From: Nonlabens sp. YIK11
Lineage (GTDB): Bacteria > Bacteroidota > Bacteroidia > Flavobacteriales > Flavobacteriaceae
Direction: 5' to 3'
Assembly (NCBI RefSeq): GCF_001413925.1
Contig: NZ_LBMJ01000001.1
Span: 1,838,001-1,902,000, forward strand
DNA: 64,000 nt
The position numbers and the translations under genes were made by a program. A model generated the notes under the pieces. That model was not told the DNA's origin, ran no database searches, and was given only the letters and a program-made list of their open reading frames with translations. Below, in pieces: positions 25,641-33,962 of the stretch (position 1 is its first letter; each line of letters opens with the position of its first letter).

Positions 25641-26972
25641 TCAATTCAAATCAAACAGAGAAAATGAGATTCCAAAATAATAGCCCAAATCATACTTGTT
25701 TTTTGTGAAGCTATCGACATCATTTGATATAGCTACATCTCCTACCTCGAGGCCATTTGTCAATTGCTTGACAGGTCCAAAGGCGACACCGCCAGAAAGA
25801 GAAAATCTGTTTTTGTTCCCTAGGAAAATGGATGGACCTAGAATAAAGTTCACGCCGGTCAAATCGTCTGCAATAGGAATGGAAAGGCCGAAACTACCGC
25901 CAATGTTAAAGCTATCTGCCAGAATAGGATAGAAGTTGATCATGGTGCTTAAGTTAGGCACAAAGCTATCATCTGGAGTCGAGCCTATGTCGCCATTTGC
26001 ATCGACAAAATAATCGTTAGAGTTACCCGTGTAATTATTCAGGGTCAAGGCGACACTACTGTTGATCTTGAAACCTCCTTTTGCCTTAACAGGTATACTT
26101 CTGACTTTAATGGCATCGCTCGTTGTAGTTTCCTCAAGGTTATCAGATTTGGGAATGAAGTTCATTTCTATCACAGCATTATCTGCTGTTACCCTGTAAT
26201 CATAAACTTGACTGAAGGTCGCGGCCTCAATGCTAGAGTATAGATTGACGATGCTAGAAACTTCATCGGTGTTTTGAATGGAGTAACTATTTAGTGACTT
26301 CTTTACCGTTTCACCTCTAGAAGTATTTCCTAGATAACTATCATCTACAATGGAATTAAGATTTTGAACTTCACTAGCGATTAATTGATCCAATGTTTCT
26401 AAATAGAGGTAAAGGTTGTCTTCAGGATCAGGTAACCTGGGATCTGAATTTTGGGCAGCGAGGTTTTTTATGTTGCGCAAGATATCCTCTTTGGTAAGGT
26501 TGGGATTCTTCATGTTGCTCAAAATCATCTTTTTGAGTGCCTTGACATTAGTAGTAAGACTCTTGAGATCATCTATTGCATTTCCACCTCGTGAGTTGGT
26601 CGCCAATCCAGCCAAATCTGATACGGGTAAGTCTGGAGTGTTTAATTGAAGACCACCGCCCGTAATGTTTTGTATGCTGCCCAGCAAATTTCCGAACCCG
26701 AAGCTGCCAGCGTTGTCATGTAACTTTTCTTCTTCTACCGTAGTTTCAATTTTCAACGCAAAAGGATTGACGTTTTTTACTTCTACCATCAACACGCTAC
26801 CTCGTTTAAGCTTTGTGTTATCAATGGTATCGATAATCTGATTTTTACGATCCAGAGTGAAATACAATAGCTGATCTGTTTGATAATCGTAGGTAGCTTT
26901 GTATTTCTCTTGAGCAGTAGAAGTTATGGCACAGCCCAGAGCGAGAAGAGCAAGAATTAACCTTATATACAT
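25641..26972 (-). CDS. Exported beta-barrel-like protein, unknown
   Basis: The 443-residue protein has a signal peptide (LALLALGCAITSTAQ) and then KYKATYDYQTDQLLYFTLDR. A helical middle follows (AIDDLKSLTTNVKALKKMI, then DILRNIKNLAAQN). From about residue 300, alternating strands suggest a small outer-membrane beta-barrel (FNIGGSFGLSIPIADD, FILGPSIFLGNKNRFSLSGGVAFG) ending YYFGISFSLFDLN. A terminal aromatic strand is typical of outer-membrane proteins. It is the first gene of the seven-gene caspase/RHS operon and may be the envelope anchor or pore. No family is recognised. Confidence 0.65.
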   Translation of the reverse strand: MYIRLILALLALGCAITSTAQEKYKATYDYQTDQLLYFTLDRKNQIIDTIDNTKLKRGSVLMVEVKNVNPFALKIETTVEEEKLHDNAGSFGFGNLLGSIQNITGGGLQLNTPDLPVSDLAGLATNSRGGNAIDDLKSLTTNVKALKKMILSNMKNPNLTKEDILRNIKNLAAQNSDPRLPDPEDNLYLYLETLDQLIASEVQNLNSIVDDSYLGNTSRGETVKKSLNSYSIQNTDEVSSIVNLYSSIEAATFSQVYDYRVTADNAVIEMNFIPKSDNLEETTTSDAIKVRSIPVKAKGGFKINSSVALTLNNYTGNSNDYFVDANGDIGSTPDDSFVPNLSTMINFYPILADSFNIGGSFGLSIPIADDLTGVNFILGPSIFLGNKNRFSLSGGVAFGPVKQLTNGLEVGDVAISNDVDSFTKNKYDLGYYFGISFSLFDLN

Positions 26973-27013
26973 AGCCTTGTTTAAATTTTAAGTAATAATA
27001 TGGAAATCAGGGC

Positions 27014-27029
27014 TATTATTTAAATAATA
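27014..27029. promoter_or_regulatory. AT-rich perfect palindrome, possible operator
   Basis: TATTATTTAAATAATA is a perfect 16-bp palindrome ending about 42 bp upstream of the first gene of the caspase/RHS operon. The position suits a dimeric repressor or activator site, but AT-rich palindromes also arise by chance. Confidence 0.3.
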
Positions 27030-27300
27030 TGTTAAATATACCCTTTTTGGGGTATGCCGTAGGCCGATAAAATGTCTTAAAGCCTTCAAAAACCTATTCG
27101 ATTAAAAATGAATCTCTAGTCATTTGTAAGAAATATGCTGATTTTCTCGACTTGAAATTCTTGCCTGCAGCCTGTTGAGGTTAACAAGCTTTAATTGAAG
27201 TCAAAGAAACTTATAGTGCTTTTTTGCAGTGCGGACATGGCGAATGTTACGCTTAGCGTCTTTAGCTGCTTGGTGATCTCTAAAAACAGGCTAGGCTTAC

Positions 27301-27341
27301 AAACAAAAAAATCCTGAAACAGATCAACTGTTTCAGGATTT
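27301..27341 (-). terminator. Rho-independent terminator
   Basis: A 14-bp perfect stem (arms 27309-27322 and 27328-27341) with a 5-nt loop. On the minus strand it is followed by a T-rich run. It lies 21 bp after the stop of the T9SS gene at 27362 and so closes that transcription unit. Confidence 0.85.
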
Positions 27342-27361
27342 AAGATTAAGGTAATTCAAAC

Positions 27362-28561
27362 TTAGTTCTTAACCAGCTTTGAGCTAAAGGTATCGTTGTT
27401 TTGATTCTTGAATGTTGCGATATACACTCCAGGATTAAGATCTGAAATGTTAAGGCTATTACCTACTGGAGTTGCTGTAATTACTTTTTGTCCGGCCAAA
27501 TTATGGATAGTAACTTCAGTAATTACATCGTTGGTTCTAAAGTTCACCATACCATTTGATGGATTAGGATACATGCCTATGGCTAGTTTTTGAAGACTTT
27601 CCTCACTTAATGTTTCATTAGCATCAAAAACAATTCTTGCAATAGTTACTGATCCACTAGGGTCGACCGTGTTATCACCACTTTGACGTACTTGCAGCTC
27701 AATTCCTGTTACCATTCCTACCCAGTCGTCACTTGATACATTTAGATCGATAACTTCAAAATCTGTAGCATTGATCGTGGTAGGTGTAGTTCTAAAAACA
27801 CGACCACCACCACTTGCTGGATAAGAGATTCTTAACTGGTCATTAATGGTATTGTTTTGAATCACAATATGCGCAAAGTTTCCTAGATCTGCATTGACCG
27901 AAAAGATTTCCTGAGAAAGTTTAGCTGTATTAGGATTGATTCCAGAATAGTCAGCGATTAGGTTACCATTACTGACAGTTAGAGCAACTCTACCTTTTCC
28001 GCTCCATCCTTCTACATCACCATCATTGCTAAAGGTGTAGTCATTGCGCTCTGGTGTTGGTGGGTTGTTGGTAAATTGGATCTGGTCTATTTCAATCGTA
28101 CCGCCACTACCGTCAGCATTGTTATCTGCATCAAGTTTAAAGATCAAATCTATAGTGTTTACGGTACCTACATAATTTTGGTTATTGGTCACATCAACGA
28201 TATAAGTCTTAAACTCTGTATCATTTGTTGAAATTACCTGATTCTTGAAAATGCTCCCAGGATCTTCAGTTCCATCTGGCTGCTTAGGGTAGCTTATGCG
28301 CATGTATCCATTATTGGAGTTGTTTTTCAATTTTACAACAGCAAAGGATCCATTGGCAGCATCTACACCGGCAGACGTATTCGTGATTTTAGGATTTTCA
28401 TTTGCAGCACCAGTAATGGTTAGAGTAGATGCTGTAGCTCCAGGATCAAGAGTTCCAAACTCTCCAACGAAACCATCGTTGGAATTATTGAAATCAAATG
28501 TGGTTTGCGCCATCATCAGGGATGGCAAGCTGCATAGTAAGAATAGGGTAATTTTTTTCAT
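27362..28561 (-). CDS. T9SS type A sorting-domain protein with FNNSxDGF modules
   Basis: The 399-residue protein has a signal peptide (FLLCSLPSLMMAQ). It has two beta-sandwich-like modules beginning TFDFNNSNDGFVGEFG and YTFSNDGDVEGWSGKG, each with a following IRISYP-type stretch (MRISYP, LRISYP). Residues about 325-399 (IGMYPNPSNGMVNF, VTIHNLAGQKV, FSSKLVKN) are a type A T9SS sorting domain, predicting cell-surface attachment or secretion. The modules resemble carbohydrate-binding beta-sandwiches and recur in the neighbouring 947-residue protein. No catalytic motif is seen. A role in glycan capture fits the PUL context. Confidence 0.72.
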   Translation of the reverse strand: MKKITLFLLCSLPSLMMAQTTFDFNNSNDGFVGEFGTLDPGATASTLTITGAANENPKITNTSAGVDAANGSFAVVKLKNNSNNGYMRISYPKQPDGTEDPGSIFKNQVISTNDTEFKTYIVDVTNNQNYVGTVNTIDLIFKLDADNNADGSGGTIEIDQIQFTNNPPTPERNDYTFSNDGDVEGWSGKGRVALTVSNGNLIADYSGINPNTAKLSQEIFSVNADLGNFAHIVIQNNTINDQLRISYPASGGGRVFRTTPTTINATDFEVIDLNVSSDDWVGMVTGIELQVRQSGDNTVDPSGSVTIARIVFDANETLSEESLQKLAIGMYPNPSNGMVNFRTNDVITEVTIHNLAGQKVITATPVGNSLNISDLNPGVYIATFKNQNNDTFSSKLVKN

Positions 28562-28576
28562 AGTTAGAATTTATTG

Positions 28577-31420
28577 TTATTGAATGATAAGTTTGTAGCT
28601 CGCTTGCTTGTCGTTCTGGTTTACGTTTACGATGTAGATACCAGCAGCGATTTCAGGAAGCTTGATGCTTCTCACGTTTGCAGATTCCGTCAATTTGCTG
28701 GTCTCAAAAAGAACTTGACCCGCAAGATTTGTAAGAGAAACGCTGCTATCGCCATCCAGCTCCATTCCTTTGATAAATAGAGTGTTTCCTGATAGTGGAT
28801 TAGGATAGATGGATATCGCTTTCGCGAAAGCGGAACTATCATCAACCCCTAATGTAGATTTGCTGAAAACGATTTCAAAACGATCTACGGCACCTGAGTT
28901 GGCATCTGCAAGATCGATATTCTTTGTGATTGAAGTAGACTCACCAACGGTCACCAAGTCAAAACTGTCATCCAGCTTGTCATGGAAATAGGTGTTGATT
29001 CCATCGACGCCATTAAGGTCTAAGGTGAAGGTGTAGTCTGCAGATTCTCCCACAAATACATTTAAACCGTAGGTATCACCATCTACAGGTACACTGGCGC
29101 GATTCACGATGTAATAAGCACCTTCATTTTCCCACGCGAGACTGTGTGATAATCCAAAAAACTTTGAAGTATCATCTGTAGTAAAATTAGAGTCATACTC
29201 TTCATCAAATCTCGCGATGGCGATATCATTTGCTTTACCGTTAGCCGCTTGTTCTTGAGTGGATAGATTAATAGTCAATTGATTGTTTACCGTAGAGTTT
29301 TTAGTTGCCACATCGCTATCGGCTACCTTATAACTTTCTTGAAATTGTAGCGATCCATTGCCAGTAGCATCTGATTGCACAAAGAATGACTGTCCTGGTA
29401 AGGCATTGCCCGTAATCTCAGACCCTGAAGGAACGGTTGGAGTCGCAAATTCATACAACACATAATTATTCGTGGTCGGATCCCACTGGTAGTATTCAGC
29501 AGTGTTCACGTTAGTAGCTCCCGCAAGTAGTGCCTGAACATCTACCTTTGATTGATAAGGGTTACCAATTAAAGAATAAAGGTTGGAACCTGCTAATGTA
29601 ATTGGGCTGGCCGGATAGGTACCCGTAGCCAAAGTTCCTGATGCTCTTAAAATGGTTTGAGATGCTGGATCTGTATTAGTCGTTAAGTCTGTAGTACGAT
29701 CGCCTCTTATGAACATACGATACGCATCACCTGCAACCGGCGAAATCGTGGTTAAATTGTCACCATTATCGCTGGTCAATGGAGTCCATGCATCTGCCGC
29801 ATTGGTATAGTCATTCTCAAAACGGAATAAAGATGGGTTACCAGAGGTGGACTGGTCATAACCGTCTGCAGCTGTTCCACCTGTAATCTGCACGCCAAAA
29901 CCAGCCGTTGCATCACCAGCTTCCTGCCAGTTGTCATAAATCGATCCTCTAAAGTTTACTGGTGCAGATACAAATCTAAATTTACGACCTGTAGTTGCAG
30001 GAAAGAATTTTTCTACCGTAACGGTACCATTGATGGAGCCACTAACTACTTGATCAAGAACGGCAGATTTACCTTCAGAACTTTTGAAGGTTAGCACACC
30101 TGTTGGGGAAGAACTGTTTTGGGTAGTTAAAACTCCGTTAGTCAAAGTGATTGTGCCGGTAAGATCAAGGTTTGTATTTAATAATACGCCTTCAGCATTA
30201 TTGATAATAACATTTTCTACACTAACATCAGGAGACTTGAATAATTGAGAAGTGCTTCCAGATAAGTTGAGACTTGCTGTAGATAACTCTATGGAACCAT
30301 CAACAATAATGTCTCCAGTTACGTTGAGTACATTGCTTCCCGCGTTAAGAGAACCGTTATTCTGTACAGTTAAATTTCTAACATCTAAGTCTCCAGAAAG
30401 TGTCAAAGCATCTTTTACTATTAAATCATCAGTTGCTGTTACGTTAGCTGTAGGGTCAAATTGTCCAGCACTATAAATAATAGGTTGATTAAAGGTAGGT
30501 TCATTATCAAATAAAATCCTTTCAATGATAATGGTTCCTGTTGGACTACCTGTACCTGTGAAGTTTCTAGCTTGAAATTGAATATCACTGATCAAGCCAT
30601 TCCAACCAGCATCGGCAGTAAGATCTAAAGTGATGACCTGATAGGAGTTATAACCAGTAGGCTGCCCAACATTCATACCGGCATCTGCATTGGTAGAACT
30701 ATTATATCTAAGTCTTAGTGTGCTGAATTGAGTGTTGTTTTGAAGAAATACATGAACATATTTGTTCGCAGCGTCCACTGAAAACACGCTTTGTTGAAGT
30801 CGTGCAAGATTTGTCGTACCATCTACGGTCCACTTTAAGGCACCATTAATGGTTTCAATACTGCTGCCTGCTTGTCCAATCCATCCTTCATCATTGGCAT
30901 CAAGTTCAAATGTGAAATCTTCACGCTCTGCTCTGGATATAAAAGCTATACGATCAATTTCTACAGTACCATCTGATGGGTTGACTATATCTCCAGGACC
31001 TCTAAAGAATATGGTAAGATTATTTTGAGTAGCTCCTGGTGTATTATTGTTATCCCATTCAGAGTTATCTAAATCAAAAAAATAGGTGGTATAGGCTAGA
31101 TTAAATGGTTCAACATCAAATGGAGTAAAACGAACGCCAGTAGTTTCCAATCTTTCTGATCTAACTTTCAATACTGAAACTTCAGAACTATTACGCATTC
31201 TAATCGCTAAAATAGAATTAGCAGTCGCATCAATACCTGCAGTTGTTGTTTCTAATTGTGCGTTTTGATCAGCTGTAAGCGTTAATGTAATGCTATTTGC
31301 ATTAGTGCTTAAGGAAGCATTGTTTGCTGTCCATCCATCAGCAGAGTTGTTGAACTCAAAAGTTTGACAAACGGCTAGAACAGGAAAAACAAGAAGTAGG
31401 TAGAGTAGAAATGTTTTCAT
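28577..31420 (-). CDS. Large T9SS type A surface protein with FNNSxDGW modules
   Basis: The 947-residue protein has a signal peptide (LLYLLLVFPVLAVCQ). N-terminal modules (TFEFNNSADGWTANN, FTFELDANDEGWIGQAG) are related to those of the 399-residue neighbour. The central part is repetitive beta sequence (LTLSGDLDVRNLTVQNNGSLN). The C-terminus (ISIYPNPLSGNTLF, YKLIIQ) is a type A T9SS domain. A palindrome at 28817-28832 encodes AFAKA exactly in the linker before ISIYPNP. It may be a carbohydrate-binding surface protein of the PUL. 15 bp separate it from the downstream T9SS gene, suggesting co-transcription. Confidence 0.72.
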   Translation of the reverse strand: MKTFLLYLLLVFPVLAVCQTFEFNNSADGWTANNASLSTNANSITLTLTADQNAQLETTTAGIDATANSILAIRMRNSSEVSVLKVRSERLETTGVRFTPFDVEPFNLAYTTYFFDLDNSEWDNNNTPGATQNNLTIFFRGPGDIVNPSDGTVEIDRIAFISRAEREDFTFELDANDEGWIGQAGSSIETINGALKWTVDGTTNLARLQQSVFSVDAANKYVHVFLQNNTQFSTLRLRYNSSTNADAGMNVGQPTGYNSYQVITLDLTADAGWNGLISDIQFQARNFTGTGSPTGTIIIERILFDNEPTFNQPIIYSAGQFDPTANVTATDDLIVKDALTLSGDLDVRNLTVQNNGSLNAGSNVLNVTGDIIVDGSIELSTASLNLSGSTSQLFKSPDVSVENVIINNAEGVLLNTNLDLTGTITLTNGVLTTQNSSSPTGVLTFKSSEGKSAVLDQVVSGSINGTVTVEKFFPATTGRKFRFVSAPVNFRGSIYDNWQEAGDATAGFGVQITGGTAADGYDQSTSGNPSLFRFENDYTNAADAWTPLTSDNGDNLTTISPVAGDAYRMFIRGDRTTDLTTNTDPASQTILRASGTLATGTYPASPITLAGSNLYSLIGNPYQSKVDVQALLAGATNVNTAEYYQWDPTTNNYVLYEFATPTVPSGSEITGNALPGQSFFVQSDATGNGSLQFQESYKVADSDVATKNSTVNNQLTINLSTQEQAANGKANDIAIARFDEEYDSNFTTDDTSKFFGLSHSLAWENEGAYYIVNRASVPVDGDTYGLNVFVGESADYTFTLDLNGVDGINTYFHDKLDDSFDLVTVGESTSITKNIDLADANSGAVDRFEIVFSKSTLGVDDSSAFAKAISIYPNPLSGNTLFIKGMELDGDSSVSLTNLAGQVLFETSKLTESANVRSIKLPEIAAGIYIVNVNQNDKQASYKLIIQ
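28817..28832. repeat. CGCTTTCGCGAAAGCG palindrome, in gene (AFAKA)
   Basis: Exact copy in the linker immediately before the T9SS sorting domain of the 947-residue protein. Confidence 0.95.
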
Positions 31421-31486
31421 GAAAATTTATTTTAATTAGATGATCTATATGAAGAATCTCAATTGAAACTTGTTGAGACAAACGTC

Positions 31487-31831
31487 TTAATCCTTATTGT
31501 TCTTGAGTGCTTTACGTTGTTCTTTAGTAAGGATTTTATTTAAGGACTTGCGGTATTCTTTTCTTACCTCTTTCTTTTGCTCCTTTTTTTCATCATCTTT
31601 CAGATCATCTTCTTTATTTACAGAGCGTTGGCCTACAATTTTCTCAATTTCAAGGTCAAGAATCTTCTTTTGTTGAACTTCAGTTAAGGCAAGATCTGCA
31701 GAAATGGAGGATAGCTGTTCATTTAGCTCTTCTACTTTTTCTTGAGCTTTTTCCTTTACTTTTTTAGACTGAGCTTGTGCACTGAATGCAGTCGCTATTG
31801 AAATAAGTAATACAAATATTATTTTTTTCAT
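31487..31831 (-). CDS. CpxP/Spy-like periplasmic protein
   Basis: The 114-residue protein has a signal peptide (FVLLISIATAFSAQA) and is highly charged and helical. It has two LTxxQ-type motifs (LTEVQQKKI and LTKEQRKAL), the hallmark of CpxP/Spy-family periplasmic proteins with chaperone or stress-sensing roles. It stands alone between the large T9SS gene and the beta-helix gene, on the PUL strand. Whether it is part of the PUL transcript cannot be told. Confidence 0.7.
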   Translation of the reverse strand: MKKIIFVLLISIATAFSAQAQSKKVKEKAQEKVEELNEQLSSISADLALTEVQQKKILDLEIEKIVGQRSVNKEDDLKDDEKKEQKKEVRKEYRKSLNKILTKEQRKALKNNKD

Positions 31832-32175
31832 CGTTTTCTATTTTAATGTATTTAAATCCAGTTTTCTGAAAAACTACATCGTTTTTCTTACAGGGTAAAT
31901 ATGATACATTGTTTCAAAAACGAGGTTTGAATACTGTCATATAGGGTTTGATTATCGTGAATTACAGGAATCAACTACACAATTGTAGTGAATTCACCGT
32001 TTTAGTGAAATACTTAGGCGTCTGTAGATGAAGTAGTTATAAGGTAAATTAAATCACTGACTGATTCATTCACTATATCACCCGATAAATATTTAGACTT
32101 TTGTAGAAAAGTTTCTTCGTTTTTTAAAGGAGATAAAATTCACGTGACTGAAACCTACATTCAGATCACTTTTAG
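31832..32175. other. Intergenic region, no gene seen
   Basis: 344 bp between the CpxP-like gene and the beta-helix gene. It contains a small hairpin (ACTACA / TGTAGT around 31974-31989) and AT-rich sequence. No ORF, tRNA or clear promoter box was identified. Confidence 0.5.
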
Positions 32176-33912
32176 TTATCGTTTGAGAACTTTAAAGGGT
32201 GTTGCATCTAATTTTATCAAATAGTACCCAGAAGGAAGATGCGATACATCGATTTGATCGTTGGTCCCTTTTTGCACAAGAATTTTTTGACCGGCCAAAT
32301 TAAATATTTCTATTCTTTCCACTGGAGTAGTGCTGCTCCAGTTTACAATCCCATTAGTAGGGTTAGGGTATACCTTTAGAATGGGTTTTAGGATAGTTGT
32401 ACTACTTGCGGTTGCCTTAAACTCAATGGCACCTAGATCAGGATTCTCATCTCGAGATTCTTTGTTAAAGTCGTCTGCAGGTGCGCTGTCCTTAATGGCA
32501 GTATCAATCGCTGGAGAGCCTGATTTTAAAGAAAAATCAAAATTTTCAGGATCAGAAAACTCAGGATCTATCATTCTAGTGTTTTCTTCTACGGCAACCG
32601 TGGCTGCGTTGGTGTTTATAGGACCTTTAGTTCCATATATTATATTGTTCTTTATCTCAATATTGGATTCCACGTTGATGGCGATCGCACTCTTATTCTG
32701 ATCACTATCAATTACAGATATATTGTTGATGATTTTAAAATCACTACCACCTTGAATGCTTATACCTATATTACCACCGTTGTTTGAAGGTTCATTCAAA
32801 TAGATGGATTTTGTATAAGAATTGAAATAGCACGTGTTATTGATCATGTCAATGCGTGTACCGTCGTTGGAATGTACACCGCTATAACCATTATAATAGC
32901 ACAAGTTATTGGCAATGAGAATACGGCCATGAAGCCATCCCGTATCATCGTTTGGATTATTTGGAGTACCATTGTCATCCACATCATTGCGTTGTAAAGA
33001 GATTCCTTTTCCTTCATCTATAAACGGTGTGATTATATTTTTTGAAGGCGCCCAAGAATATATTTCGTTGTAATTATGGTGCACTCTATTGCGCTCGATA
33101 AAGATTTTATAATCATCATTGGTATCATCACCACTAGTAGCATTGGTAACCACCAGACCGTGTGTTCCAGAGTAGGACTTGCGAGAGGTGTTGGCTACTT
33201 CATTATCTGTAATTTTGATAAAATCGCAATCTGAAACGCGTAATCCATTGCCGGGAATTTGTCTTATCGTATTCCCAACAATATCTATATGGTGTACATT
33301 GCTCAAGAACATACCTCTAGTGTCTGTATAAGACGGTCTTGAGATGTTATTAAGCTTTGGAAATGTCATCTGTTCCACTTCTTCAGGAGTAGTTCCAGGT
33401 TGGACTCGATAGAGACTTTCAGTACTGTTTTCCTCGCGGTACAGGAATTGGCAGGCTTGTGCCGTGCTTAAAGGAATGTTTTCAACTTCACCTTCTATCA
33501 ATAAGTCTGTAATACGTAGGTAGCTACTGTTGGTAACGCGCAAAATATTAGCACCATCACCTTTAAGTACCGTAGTGTCGTCAAAAGATGTCAAGGTGAT
33601 GTAGGCGTTTTCAGTACCGTTTAAATTGTTGATGCGTACAGAGTTTTCCTGATGCCATAGCTGTGGATCATTGATATCACCGGTATAGCTATAATTAGGG
33701 TCATAACTCGCATTGGCATACACACCCATGATTTTGATCACATCTCCTGGTTGAACGATATCAACGGCATCGTCTATGTTTTTAAAAGGTGAGCTCGCAC
33801 TTAGGCCATTGTTACTATTCAGGCCATTTTCTTGTGAGACATAGTAAGTGGTTTGCGCTTTCGCGAAAGCGAAATTCATCACCAACATTCCCAATAGTAG
33901 TCGTATTCTCAT
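32176..33912 (-). CDS. Exported right-handed beta-helix protein, T9SS type A
   Basis: The 578-residue protein has a signal peptide that ends FAFAKAQ, the last residues being supplied by the palindrome at 33856-33871. The mature part begins YYVSQENGLNSNNGLSASSPF and IDDAVDIVQPGDVI, typical of DUF1565/pectate-lyase-type beta-helices. Parallel beta-helix coils follow (LRITDLLIEGE, IDIVGNTIRQIPGNGLRVSD, FKIINNISVIDSDQN). The C-terminus VYPNPTNGIVNW and FNLAGQKI is a type A T9SS sorting domain. It could be a polysaccharide lyase or glycoside hydrolase of the PUL; the family cannot be named from sequence alone. Confidence 0.78.
   Translation of the reverse strand: MRIRLLLGMLVMNFAFAKAQTTYYVSQENGLNSNNGLSASSPFKNIDDAVDIVQPGDVIKIMGVYANASYDPNYSYTGDINDPQLWHQENSVRINNLNGTENAYITLTSFDDTTVLKGDGANILRVTNSSYLRITDLLIEGEVENIPLSTAQACQFLYREENSTESLYRVQPGTTPEEVEQMTFPKLNNISRPSYTDTRGMFLSNVHHIDIVGNTIRQIPGNGLRVSDCDFIKITDNEVANTSRKSYSGTHGLVVTNATSGDDTNDDYKIFIERNRVHHNYNEIYSWAPSKNIITPFIDEGKGISLQRNDVDDNGTPNNPNDDTGWLHGRILIANNLCYYNGYSGVHSNDGTRIDMINNTCYFNSYTKSIYLNEPSNNGGNIGISIQGGSDFKIINNISVIDSDQNKSAIAINVESNIEIKNNIIYGTKGPINTNAATVAVEENTRMIDPEFSDPENFDFSLKSGSPAIDTAIKDSAPADDFNKESRDENPDLGAIEFKATASSTTILKPILKVYPNPTNGIVNWSSTTPVERIEIFNLAGQKILVQKGTNDQIDVSHLPSGYYLIKLDATPFKVLKR
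33856..33871. repeat. CGCTTTCGCGAAAGCG palindrome, at signal-peptide end (AFAKA)
   Basis: Exact copy encoding AFAKA followed by Q, that is the A-x-A signal-peptidase site of the beta-helix protein. Confidence 0.95.
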
Positions 33913-33962
33913 CTCAATATTTTTTCTTTAATGAATGGTTTATTCAAACTATTAAACCAGAT

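Larger units (their letters stand above)
26973..27361. other. Intergenic region upstream of the caspase operon
   Basis: No ORF worth calling. It contains a 16-bp AT-only perfect palindrome (27014-27029), a short hairpin (arms 27038-27043 and 27050-27055), and the terminator of the T9SS gene from the right (27301-27341). No clear TAnnTTTG box was found for the operon starting at 26972. Confidence 0.6.
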
